From assembly GCF_025717065.2 (NCBI RefSeq), contig NZ_JAOVZO020000014.1, positions 186,001 through 250,000 on the forward strand: a stretch of DNA of 64,000 bases, given 5' to 3'. Source of the DNA: Tahibacter soli. Its GTDB lineage: Bacteria; Pseudomonadota; Gammaproteobacteria; Xanthomonadales; Rhodanobacteraceae. A program made the translations under genes and the position numbers. Shown here one piece after another: positions 37,318 through 45,410 of the stretch. The notes beneath the pieces are model-generated. The model was not told the DNA's origin. It worked only from the letters and a program-made list of their open reading frames with translations, and searched no databases. Each line of letters begins with the position of its first letter. Positions within the stretch are counted from its first letter, which is position 1.

Positions 37318-38193
37318 ATGCGCGTTCTTTCGACGCGGAGCATCCTCATCGAATCGCATTACTCCGGCCCGCTGCTCACGGCGGCCGTTGCCGAGGCGCT
37401 GTCGGCCGCGCGCGATGCCGGCGCAAACGGGTGGACCGGTTCGCTCGACCTGGAACGCTCGCGCGGCGACGCGTTGCTCGACGCCGACGCCTGGCAGTGG
37501 CGCGGCGTGCGCTATCCGTATCCGCAGCGCCTGAAAGACCGCACGATCTACTACTGGGACGGCGAGGCGTTTGCTTCCGTATCGCGATATTCCGGCGCGC
37601 TGATCAAGCTGGTGCCGAGCGAGTGGGGCGCGCCGACGTTCGAGATCGACGGCATCAAGATGCTGCCGACCGCGAAGGAATCGCCGTTCGAGGACGCGCG
37701 CCGCAAGGTGGCATTGATCGAACCGCGCGGCAAGTCGGTACTCGATACCTGCGGCGGCCTGGGCTACTTCGCGGCGTGCTGCGTCGAGGCCGGCGCCGCG
37801 CGCATCGTCTCGTTCGAGAAGAACGCCGACGTGTTATGGCTGCGCACGATCAATCCGTGGTCGCCCGATCCCGCCGCATCCGGCGTCGGCGACCGATTGC
37901 AACTGACGCATGCCGATGTGTCGCAGGCGATCGCGCAGATCGCCGATGCGTCGATGGATGCGGCGCTGCACGATCCGCCGCGCTTCGGCATCGCCGGCGA
38001 GCTGTACTCGCAGGCGTTCTACGATGAGCTCGCGCGCGTGCTGCGCCGGGGCGGGCGCCTGTTTCACTACACCGGCAGCCCGAACAAGCTCACCAGCGGT
38101 CGCGACGTGCCGCGAGAGGTGCAGAAACGGTTGGAGAAGGCCGGGTTCAAGGCACAGCTCGCGCTGGACGGCGTGCTGGCGACGCGGCGCTGA
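37318..38193 (+). CDS. SAM-dependent methyltransferase-like protein (COG2521-like)
   Basis: 291 residues from ATG 37318, 84 bases from the divergent peptidase start. The frame is open far upstream, but that part lies antisense to the peptidase gene. A Rossmann-type motif I is VLDTCGGLGYFAACC; an acidic residue follows in IVSFEKNAD; motif IV is ALHDPPRFG, of the (N/D)PP type used for amino-group or base methylation; then RRGGRLFHYTG. The N-terminal 120 residues contain DRTIYYWDGEAFASV. The methyl acceptor is unknown. Confidence 0.8.
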   Translation: MRVLSTRSILIESHYSGPLLTAAVAEALSAARDAGANGWTGSLDLERSRGDALLDADAWQWRGVRYPYPQRLKDRTIYYWDGEAFASVSRYSGALIKLVPSEWGAPTFEIDGIKMLPTAKESPFEDARRKVALIEPRGKSVLDTCGGLGYFAACCVEAGAARIVSFEKNADVLWLRTINPWSPDPAASGVGDRLQLTHADVSQAIAQIADASMDAALHDPPRFGIAGELYSQAFYDELARVLRRGGRLFHYTGSPNKLTSGRDVPREVQKRLEKAGFKAQLALDGVLATRR

Positions 38194-38281
38194 GCCGATA
38201 CCGCACACGGCGGCGTCCTGCGGGCGCATACTGCGAGGGCATCGCTGCGGCTTGCAGCGCCCACGACAGCGAGGAACCGCA

Positions 38282-38398
38282 ATGAGCAAGGGCTTGAATC
38301 AGAAAAAAGACCAGAAAAAGAAACCGGCCAAGACGATGAAGGAAAAGAAGGCCGAGAAAAAAGGTAAAAAAGTAGCAAAATCCTTCGGGCCGCAGTGA
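38282..38398 (+). CDS. lysine-rich 38-residue protein
   Basis: Starts MSKGLNQKKDQKKKPAKTMK and ends KSFGPQ, with about 17 lysines; AGGAA site before the ATG. A similar lysine-rich MSKG...KKxxKKKPAKTxxEK protein recurs in gammaproteobacteria as an uncharacterised gene. It is likely a nucleic-acid-associated or stress protein, but no role is established here. Confidence 0.68.
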   Translation: MSKGLNQKKDQKKKPAKTMKEKKAEKKGKKVAKSFGPQ

Positions 38399-38458
38399 CG
38401 TATCGCGGCGATTCGGCACCGTCGCCCGGCAGCTTCGCTGCCGCGGCGAACGCGATGC

Positions 38459-38998
38459 CTACGCGGCCGGCGGCCAGCCGGCCCGCGCCGCCCGGCGCAG
38501 CGACGCGCGCATGATCAGGCGATGAAACGGCGCGATGAGAAAGATATAGACGCGGCCGAGCCGGTTGCGGCATCGGACCACGGTCGAGACGACGAGTCGC
38601 CGGGTCGATGCCGGCGACGGTTCTTGCGAACACAGCACCGACAGCCGGAAATCGAGATGCCGGTCGTCCTCGCCGAGCAGGATTTCGGAAGGCTCGCGGC
38701 GATAGATCCGGAACAGACCGACGCGCTCTTTCATCGCGTCGGCGTCGAGCGCCTGCAGGTGCCGCGCGGTCTTGAGGCCGAAGACGGAAACCAGCGCGTC
38801 CCGCACACGCATGAGTCCACCTGCCCAGCGCGGCGACTGCGAAAAGACGAAGCGCGCGAGCGCTTCGGGATCGTTCGAAGCGCCGGCCGGCAGCTCGACG
38901 GCGTAAGCGTCGGCAAGATCGGTCGTCGGATAGATATCGACGATGCGCGATTGCGCGGGCAGCGCGATGGCGGTGACGCGATCGAGCGAAGGGGACAT
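38459..38998 (-). CDS. DUF2867 family protein
   Basis: 179 residues from ATG 38998. The family pattern includes DAYAVELPAGASNDPEALA, then RVRDALVSVFGLKT, EILLGEDDRHLDFRLSVL and TVVRCRNRLGRVYIFLIAPF near the end. A START-like or lipid-binding role has been guessed for such proteins, but function is unknown. It lies 176 bases downstream of the TehA-like gene on the same strand. Confidence 0.8.
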   Translation of the reverse strand: MSPSLDRVTAIALPAQSRIVDIYPTTDLADAYAVELPAGASNDPEALARFVFSQSPRWAGGLMRVRDALVSVFGLKTARHLQALDADAMKERVGLFRIYRREPSEILLGEDDRHLDFRLSVLCSQEPSPASTRRLVVSTVVRCRNRLGRVYIFLIAPFHRLIMRASLRRAARAGWPPAA

Positions 38999-39174
38999 GG
39001 CGGCGTCCTGGACGAGCGGGTCCGTGCCGTTCAAGGATACCGCCGCGCCGGCGCCGGATCGTGCCGGTTTCGTCCTGGAATGGTGCGACCGAACGTCGCA
39101 TTCGGCGCTTCGTGCGGCGGCGTTGCCGTGTTGCGACGTGGATTCGCACGCGTCGACATGCGCGCCTGACGCCA

Positions 39175-40149
39175 TCAGCGCGCCGGCGCCGATGGCGCCG
39201 CCGGCAGCAATCGGCCGGCGAACAGCAACCGGAGCGTCGCCCCGGCAATGCCGGCGACGAGTACGTTCGCCAGCACGAACAGAATCGGCGCGAGGATCGC
39301 CATCGGGCCGTCGGGTTGTGCGATCGACAGCCGGATCGCCGCGCCGGCCAGCGCCGTCGCGCCGAACGTGAAGGCCCAGTAGCCGGCACCGAAAGGCTGC
39401 TGCGCGATCCAACGGCTCATGCGCACGAGCAGCAGCGCCTGCAGCAGCGCGTAGCCGATCAGCATGTGCGCCGCGAGATCGGCATGACCGCCGCTGACCG
39501 ACAGATAGCACACGCAGCCGACCGCCGGCGGCGCGAGCTGGATCCCGAGCGTCGGGCGCAGTGCGGGCGCCAGCGTCGGCGCGGTGTAGAGCCGATGCAG
39601 CAGCACCGACTCGACCGCCAGCCACGTGAACAGTGCCGCGCCGAACGCGAGCTGTCCCCATTGCGGCCAGCCGAGCGACGCCGACACCGTGCCGGTGACG
39701 AACCCGCCGGCGACCATCGGCAGGTAGAGCACCGGCGTGGTCGCGGCGGGATCGCGTTCGCCGCGCCACAGGATGCCCGTGCGCCACAGGCCGAACGCCA
39801 GCGTGAACGCGGCACCCGCCATGAACAGCACGACCGCCGCGGTGCGCGACCACGGCGCGACGCCCTGCGCGACGAGCAGCGTCGCGACACCCGCGAGGCC
39901 GATGAAGCAGCACTGGACGACGTGCCCGGTTTCTTCTTTCGCAACGGCCGGCGCGACGATCCACTTGCCGGCGTAGAGCACGCCGATCGCGAGCCAGGCG
40001 ACGGCCGCGATCACGACGAGCACGTCGCCGACGCTCGCCGGCAACGACCACGCCGCGTGCGCCGCGCGCCAGTCGTTGGCGAGGCCGGCGAGGCCGAGCA
40101 CGATGCCGAAGAACGACGCCGGCACCTGCGGGAACGATCGTGCGGCCAT
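39175..40149 (-). CDS. TehA/SLAC1-like (TDT family) transporter
   Basis: 324 residues with about ten membrane segments. The N-terminus VPASFFGIVLGLAGLANDWR is typical of TehA and SLAC1-type anion channels or dicarboxylate transporters, and ATTPVLYLPMVAGGFVTG is the conserved internal repeat. It sits in the inner membrane; the substrate (tellurite, sulfite or organic anions) is not shown by sequence. Four bases separate it from the hydrolase gene upstream, so they form one operon with the isochorismatase. Confidence 0.83.
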   Translation of the reverse strand: MAARSFPQVPASFFGIVLGLAGLANDWRAAHAAWSLPASVGDVLVVIAAVAWLAIGVLYAGKWIVAPAVAKEETGHVVQCCFIGLAGVATLLVAQGVAPWSRTAAVVLFMAGAAFTLAFGLWRTGILWRGERDPAATTPVLYLPMVAGGFVTGTVSASLGWPQWGQLAFGAALFTWLAVESVLLHRLYTAPTLAPALRPTLGIQLAPPAVGCVCYLSVSGGHADLAAHMLIGYALLQALLLVRMSRWIAQQPFGAGYWAFTFGATALAGAAIRLSIAQPDGPMAILAPILFVLANVLVAGIAGATLRLLFAGRLLPAAPSAPAR

Positions 40150-40153
40150 CGCG

Positions 40154-41047
40154 TCAGTCGGCCAGATGCGTTGCGAGGAACGCCGACGCGCGGTCGAGCG
40201 CGCGACGCGCGCTCGCGAGTTCACGCGTGTTGAGCTGAAACACGTGATGCATGCCTTGCCACACCTCGAGCGTCGCGTCGGCGCCTGCCGCCCGCGCATA
40301 TTCGGCGAGCCGGCGCGAATCGTCGAGCAGCACTTCGTCCGAACCGACCTGGATCAGCGTCGGCGGCAGCAGCGCCAGGTCCGGATCGAACAGCGGCGAG
40401 GCGCGCGGATCGGTCGCGGGCGCCGGGCCGAGATAGGCCGCCGCCGAGGCTTTCAGATAACCGACGTCGAGCAACGGATCGCCGACGGCGCAGTCGCGCG
40501 CGCTGTCGCCGCCGAGCGAGAGATCGGTCCACGGCGAGAACGCGACGACGGCGGCGACGGGAATGCCGCGACGCCGCGCCTCGAGCACGGTCGCCAACGC
40601 GAGGCCGCCGCCGGCCGAGTCGCCGACGACGGCGACCGACGCGAACGTCGCGGCCAGCCGCGCGAGCGTCGTCGCCGCGAGTTCCAGCGCGGCGCCGAGC
40701 GTCGCTTCCGGCGCGAGCGGGTATTCGAGCGCGAAGACGGGTGCGTGGGCTCGCGCGGCGATCTGGCTCGCGAAGCCGCGATAAGCGGCGGCATGGCCCA
40801 GGCCGTAGCCGCCGCCGTGCACGAAGAGAATCGCGCGACCGGCCACGGCGTCGGCCGGTTCGCACCACCAGCCCGGCATGTCGGCCGCCTGTCGCGTCGC
40901 GATACCGTCGGCCGTCGGCGTCGCTGCGACGAAGACGTCGTAGACGTCGCGCGCATCGCCCTTCGCCTCGGACCAGAACCGCGCGAACGCGACGCGCAGC
41001 GCGCGCGCCGCCGCGACGTCGGCGTCGTCGATCGCGACGATCGTCAT
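40154..41047 (-). CDS. HSL-family α/β-hydrolase (esterase)
   Basis: 297 residues. Oxyanion motif HGGGYGLG (His77 onward), nucleophile elbow GDSAGGG (Ser144), acid in DPLLDVGYL or GSDEVLLDD, and catalytic His in GMHHVFQ. These are hallmarks of hormone-sensitive-lipase-type carboxylesterases. No signal peptide, so cytosolic. The start overlaps the isochorismatase stop by four bases. Confidence 0.88.
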   Translation of the reverse strand: MTIVAIDDADVAAARALRVAFARFWSEAKGDARDVYDVFVAATPTADGIATRQAADMPGWWCEPADAVAGRAILFVHGGGYGLGHAAAYRGFASQIAARAHAPVFALEYPLAPEATLGAALELAATTLARLAATFASVAVVGDSAGGGLALATVLEARRRGIPVAAVVAFSPWTDLSLGGDSARDCAVGDPLLDVGYLKASAAAYLGPAPATDPRASPLFDPDLALLPPTLIQVGSDEVLLDDSRRLAEYARAAGADATLEVWQGMHHVFQLNTRELASARRALDRASAFLATHLAD

Positions 41048-41658
41048 CGTGCCAGCGCCCCGGCGACCTGGCCCATCAGGACGGCGAACGGCATGTCGAG
41101 CGCCGCGTAGACGTCGCCGGCTTTCGGGTCGGCGTTGTCGGCCATGATTTCGACCATCAGCGTCGCGTAGTCGGACACTTCGATGCCGAGCGCCGTCAGG
41201 CGCGCGATGCCGGCCTCGCGCTTGGCCGACGAGAAGGTGCCGCAGGCGTCGAGCGCCACGACCGGCGAGTAGCCGTCGGCGCGGCACGCGATCGCCGGCA
41301 GCGACGCGCACACCTCGAACGAGAGGCCGGCGATGACGAGATGGTCGCGACCGGTGGCCTTCACCGCGGCGACGAAGCGCGGATCGTCCCACGCGTTCAC
41401 GGTCGAGCGGTCCATGATCTCGCCGCCGTCGAGCGCCGCGACGAGTTCCGGCGTCGTCGGTCCCCACAGGCTGTCGCGCGACGTCGTCACCGCGACGACC
41501 GGCAGTCCGAGCACCTTCGCGGCTTTCGCGAGGCCGACGACGTTGTGCTTGAGTTCGGCGACGGGCATGTCGCGCACGCCGGTGATGAGGCCCACCTGAT
41601 GATCGATGAGGAGCACCGCGGTGTTGTCGCGCGTGCGGCGGGTATGTCGGGTCGTCAT
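41044..41658 (-). CDS. isochorismatase-family hydrolase
   Basis: 204 residues. Catalytic triad positions: Asp19 in VLLIDHQVGL, a Lys near 101, and Cys117 in GLSFEVCASL. The family cleaves isochorismate, nicotinamide or other amides; this short type resembles the YcaC-like group. First gene of a three-gene unit (hydrolase, TehA-like), divergent from a LysR regulator, the usual arrangement for a LysR target. Confidence 0.88.
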   Translation of the reverse strand: MTTRHTRRTRDNTAVLLIDHQVGLITGVRDMPVAELKHNVVGLAKAAKVLGLPVVAVTTSRDSLWGPTTPELVAALDGGEIMDRSTVNAWDDPRFVAAVKATGRDHLVIAGLSFEVCASLPAIACRADGYSPVVALDACGTFSSAKREAGIARLTALGIEVSDYATLMVEIMADNADPKAGDVYAALDMPFAVLMGQVAGALAR

Positions 41659-41725
41659 GTTCGTTCCGTGTACGAGGAGATCGGCGTATTCCGACAGGCA
41701 GGGCGCGCGTCGACAAGAAACGGGG

Positions 41726-41753
41726 ATTGGAATCTGCGTCCAATGTCCTGGAC
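41726..41753. promoter_or_regulatory. candidate LysR operator
   Basis: ATTGGA-N7-TCCAAT (41726-41744) is a perfect interrupted palindrome of LysR geometry, immediately followed by GTCC-T-GGAC (41745-41753). Both lie between the divergent isochorismatase and LysR genes. Confidence 0.55.
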
Positions 41754-41833
41754 GATGGGAACCGATCGACGCGGGGCGATGCGCCGCCGCGCATAATCGC
41801 CGGCTTCGCGCGACGGCGGGCAGGGGAGGAGAC

Positions 41834-42745
41834 ATGCACGACCTCAACGATTTCTATCTGTTCGTGCAAGTCGTCGATCGCGGCGGCTTCACCGCCGCGG
41901 GCGAGGCGCTACGAATTCCCAAGTCCACATTGAGTCATCGCATGCGGCAGCTCGAGGCGGGGCTCGGCGTGCGGCTGCTCAACCGCAGCTCGCGGCGTTT
42001 CGGCACGACCGAAGCCGGCCGCGAGTTCTACCGCCACGCGGCGGCGATGGTGCGGCAGGCCGAAGTCGCCGAAACCGCGATCCGGCTGCGCTCGAGCGAA
42101 CCGACCGGCCTCGTGCGGTTCACCGCGTCGCTGGCCACGATGCAGTTCGGAATCCGGCACATGCTCGCGGCGTTTCTCGAGCGCCATCCGAAGGTCGACC
42201 TGTTCGCGCACGCCACCGATCGCTATGTCGACGTCGTCGGCGACAACTACGACGTGGCGATACGCGCGCACGCCGACCCGTTGCCCGACTCCGGCCTGAT
42301 CCAGCGCGTGCTGGCGCCGGCGCCGTGGTTTCTGTTCGCCGGCGCGGCGTATCTCGACCGGCACGGCGTGCCGGCGACGCCGGACGACCTGGCCGGACGA
42401 CCGTCGCTGTTCATGGTGCGCAAGGGCGTCGCGCCGCGATGGCGCCTGCGTCATGCGGCCGGCATCCGGCCCGACGCGAGCGTGCCGCTGTCGCCGCGCG
42501 TCGCCAGCGACGACATGGTGAGCTTGAAGCAGGCCGCGATCGACGGCTGCGGCATCGTCGCCTTGCCGGGATACGTCTGTCGGGACACGGTCGTGGCCGG
42601 CGATCTGCGCCGGATACTGCCGGACTGGATCGCCGGCGAATCCACGCTGACGGCGCTGCTGCCGTATCGCGAGGGACTGCTGCCGTCGGTGCGCGCGTTC
42701 GTCGACCACCTGGCCGCGGAGTTTCCGAAGGCGGTGCAGGTCTAG
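41834..42745 (+). CDS. LysR-family transcriptional regulator
   Basis: 303 residues; GGGGAGGA before ATG 41834. N-terminal winged helix (LNDFYLFVQVVDRGGFTAAG, PKSTLSHRMRQLEAGLGVRL) and a periplasmic-binding-like effector domain from about residue 90. It probably controls the divergent isochorismatase-hydrolase-TehA unit and itself through the palindromes in the shared gap. The effector is unknown. Confidence 0.9.
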   Translation: MHDLNDFYLFVQVVDRGGFTAAGEALRIPKSTLSHRMRQLEAGLGVRLLNRSSRRFGTTEAGREFYRHAAAMVRQAEVAETAIRLRSSEPTGLVRFTASLATMQFGIRHMLAAFLERHPKVDLFAHATDRYVDVVGDNYDVAIRAHADPLPDSGLIQRVLAPAPWFLFAGAAYLDRHGVPATPDDLAGRPSLFMVRKGVAPRWRLRHAAGIRPDASVPLSPRVASDDMVSLKQAAIDGCGIVALPGYVCRDTVVAGDLRRILPDWIAGESTLTALLPYREGLLPSVRAFVDHLAAEFPKAVQV

Positions 42746-42753
42746 AGCGTCCG

Positions 42754-43101
42754 CTACTTCCTCTGGATCTTCTCCATGGCCTTGCCTTTGGCCAGCTCGT
42801 CGACCAGCTTGTCGAGCCAGCGGATCTTCTGCATCAGCGGATCGTCGATGGCTTCGACGCGATGGCCGCAGATGACGCCGGTGATCTTCGTCGCGTTCGG
42901 ATTCAAGCGCGCTTGCGCGAAGAAGGTTTCGAGACTGTTGCCCCGGTCGATCTGCTGTTGCAGCGCCGTTGCGTCGTAGCCCGTCAGCCATTCGATGACG
43001 GCATCGAGTTCCGCCTTCGTGCGGCCCTTCGCCTCGGCCTTCCTGACGTACATCGGATAGACCTTCGCGAACTGCAGCGCGAATACCTTCGACTTTTCCA
43101 T
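42754..43101 (-). CDS. DUF2200 family protein
   Basis: 115 residues. Conserved pattern: SKVFALQFAKVYPMYVRKAE, then EWLTGYD, INRG-type DRGNSLETFFAQA, LNPNATKITGVICGHRVE, and PLMQKIRWLDKLVDELAKGK. Cytosolic, function unknown. Convergent with the LysR gene, eight bases apart. Confidence 0.87.
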   Translation of the reverse strand: MEKSKVFALQFAKVYPMYVRKAEAKGRTKAELDAVIEWLTGYDATALQQQIDRGNSLETFFAQARLNPNATKITGVICGHRVEAIDDPLMQKIRWLDKLVDELAKGKAMEKIQRK

Positions 43102-43322
43102 GGGCGGCGTCCCTGGCGTTGACGGGCGGAGCCTACCGCCGCGGGCAGGCGCTGTCGACGGGGTGGAGGGTAGGGATCGCGCGCTCTCGTTCGTCGTCGA
43201 AATCCTCGCTATTTCTACATTGAGAATTGTGGTCGAGATCACGGCGTGCGCCATGCGCGGTCCCGACAATGCGCCGTCGACCGAATGCGGCGCGACGTCC
43301 CCGGGGTCAAGGAGTGAGCAGC

Positions 43323-45410
43323 GTGTTTGAAAACCACGTGCGGCCGCGCCGCGCCGTCTTCGCGCAGCACCGAGCATCGTTCGCGTTCGCGCTGCTCGTT
43401 CCGTTCCTCTTCGCCGGGACGCCTGCGGCATCGGCGGCCGCGAACGCGATCGTCACGAGCGTCTCGCTGACGTCGCCGACTTCGCAGCCCGCCGCGCCGT
43501 TCACGATCGGCCTCGCATTCCGCAAGGGCGACGTGCCGGGCCAGCCCGCGCTCGACCTGCCGGACCAGCAGGTCGTCGTCAAGCGGCGCTGGAACGACGG
43601 CAGCGTCAAGCACGCGATCGCGTCGGGGCAGGTAGCGCTGACGGCGAACGTGCCGGCGACGATCCGCGTGCTCGATGCCGGCGCATCGTCGGGCACCGCA
43701 CTGACGACGGCCGACATCGTCGCGGCGAATCCGCAGGCGTCGGTCGCGCTCGGCAGCTTCGGCACCGTGACGCTCGCGAGCCTCGTCGCATCGCCGGTGC
43801 GCGTGTGGGTCGCGGGGCCGCAGATGATCGAGGCGCACTACCGCGGCGCCGTCGGCACGACCGGACTCGCGGTGGCGTTCCAGGTGCGGCTCTACAAGTC
43901 CGGCCGCCTCTGGGTGCGCGCGATCGCCGACAACGGCTATCTCGATGCGCCGCCGGTGCTGCGCAGCTACGTGCCGAGCGCGAACATCGGCGGCACGGTG
44001 GTCTTCGACAACGGCGGCGCGGCGCTCTCGCACCACGGGCACACGCGCTGGTCCGCGGAAGGCTGGATCGGCGGCGATCCGCAGGTGACGCCGCGGCACG
44101 ACACCGGCTATCTGCGCGCGACGAAACTCGTGCCGAACTATTTCTCCGACGCGCCGACCGGTGCGCGACTCGATTCGCTGTACCGCGCCTACGCGCCGTA
44201 TCAGCGCGGCGACTGGACCGCGTACATGGGCACGACGGGCTTTCAGAACCAGATCGGCCTCTTGCCGCTGTGGGACGCGCTCTACGTGACGTCGGACGCG
44301 GACCCGCGCGCCTACGCGGCCGTCATCGCGAACGCGAAGGCGATCTACGGTTTTCCGATAGACTGGCGCGACAGCACGACCGGCGAGACGGTGATGCCGT
44401 CGCGCCGGCCCGACTGGAGCGTGCTCGGTCAGAACGGCGGCGGTTCGAACGACTGGAGCGCCGGGCCGCTGACGTGGGAGGGCGCCCATCACGGATCGGC
44501 GGGCTATCTCGCGTATCTCCTCACGGGCGATCACTACCACCTCGAGGCGATGCAGAGCCAGGCGGCGACCGTCTACCTCATGGTGTCGACGCGCGACTTC
44601 TATTCGCCCGACGCGCCGGTGCCGAACCTCGGGACGTCCAGACGTCTGATCGGCCAGACGCGCGGTTACGCGTGGGCGCTGCGCACGGTGAGCCAGCTCG
44701 CGGCGATCGGTCCCGCGGACGATGCGATCGTCGAGGACTATCGCGCGCTGCTCGCGGGCAACGTCGCGCATCTCATGACGCTGCGGACCGCCATCGTGCC
44801 GGACGGCATCGGCTACGTGTTCGAGGGCGACCAGAACGGCTACGGCACGGGACGCGTCGCGCCGTGGCAGCAGCACTTCTTCATCCAGTCGATCGGCATG
44901 GGCTCGGATCTCGAGCCGCTCGCGAACATGTCGGCGTACGACGCGCTGCGCGACTATCTGTATCGCGGCGTCGTCGGCATTCTCGGCGACGCCTCGGGCT
45001 ATTGCTTCAACCACGCCGGCGTCTACACGCTGATCTCGAACGACGGTTCGAGCATCCATCCGAACGCGTGGTTCAAGCAATGGTCACAAGTGTACAACGC
45101 AAGTTCCGCGCCGCCGCCGGCCTGCACGAACACGCTCGCCGACGGCGACGGCGGCATCGCCGGCGCGGCGTCGGGCTACTGGGGCAACCTGCTGCCGGCG
45201 ATCGCCTACGCGCTCGATCACGAGGCCCCCGGCGCTGCCGCGGCCTGGGCGCGCCTGACCGGCGCGACGAACTGGGCGCAGCTGCGCGCCTCGGGTTTCG
45301 GCAACACGCCGATCTTCGGCGTCGCGCCGCGGGCGCGTGCCGATGCGATCTTCGCCGACGGTTTCGATCCGTCGGCCGGAATGGCCGGGGAAAGGGGAGA
45401 GTTCCAATGA
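43323..45410 (+). CDS. secreted protein with possible RIFT-barrel/lyase-like fold, FADGFD tail
   Basis: 695 residues from GTG 43323, eight bases after AAGGAG, with a signal peptide after a basic start (FAFALLVPFLFAGTPAASA). Residues about 30-130 (FTIGLAFRKGDVPG, VVVKRRWNDGSVKHA) resemble the RIFT-barrel module found before exo-polysaccharide lyases. The middle is rich in aromatic residues and could be an α/α barrel. IFADGFD occurs at about 676. An enzyme acting on polysaccharide is plausible but unproven. It overlaps the next gene by ATGA. Confidence 0.72.
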   Translation: MFENHVRPRRAVFAQHRASFAFALLVPFLFAGTPAASAAANAIVTSVSLTSPTSQPAAPFTIGLAFRKGDVPGQPALDLPDQQVVVKRRWNDGSVKHAIASGQVALTANVPATIRVLDAGASSGTALTTADIVAANPQASVALGSFGTVTLASLVASPVRVWVAGPQMIEAHYRGAVGTTGLAVAFQVRLYKSGRLWVRAIADNGYLDAPPVLRSYVPSANIGGTVVFDNGGAALSHHGHTRWSAEGWIGGDPQVTPRHDTGYLRATKLVPNYFSDAPTGARLDSLYRAYAPYQRGDWTAYMGTTGFQNQIGLLPLWDALYVTSDADPRAYAAVIANAKAIYGFPIDWRDSTTGETVMPSRRPDWSVLGQNGGGSNDWSAGPLTWEGAHHGSAGYLAYLLTGDHYHLEAMQSQAATVYLMVSTRDFYSPDAPVPNLGTSRRLIGQTRGYAWALRTVSQLAAIGPADDAIVEDYRALLAGNVAHLMTLRTAIVPDGIGYVFEGDQNGYGTGRVAPWQQHFFIQSIGMGSDLEPLANMSAYDALRDYLYRGVVGILGDASGYCFNHAGVYTLISNDGSSIHPNAWFKQWSQVYNASSAPPPACTNTLADGDGGIAGAASGYWGNLLPAIAYALDHEAPGAAAAWARLTGATNWAQLRASGFGNTPIFGVAPRARADAIFADGFDPSAGMAGERGEFQ

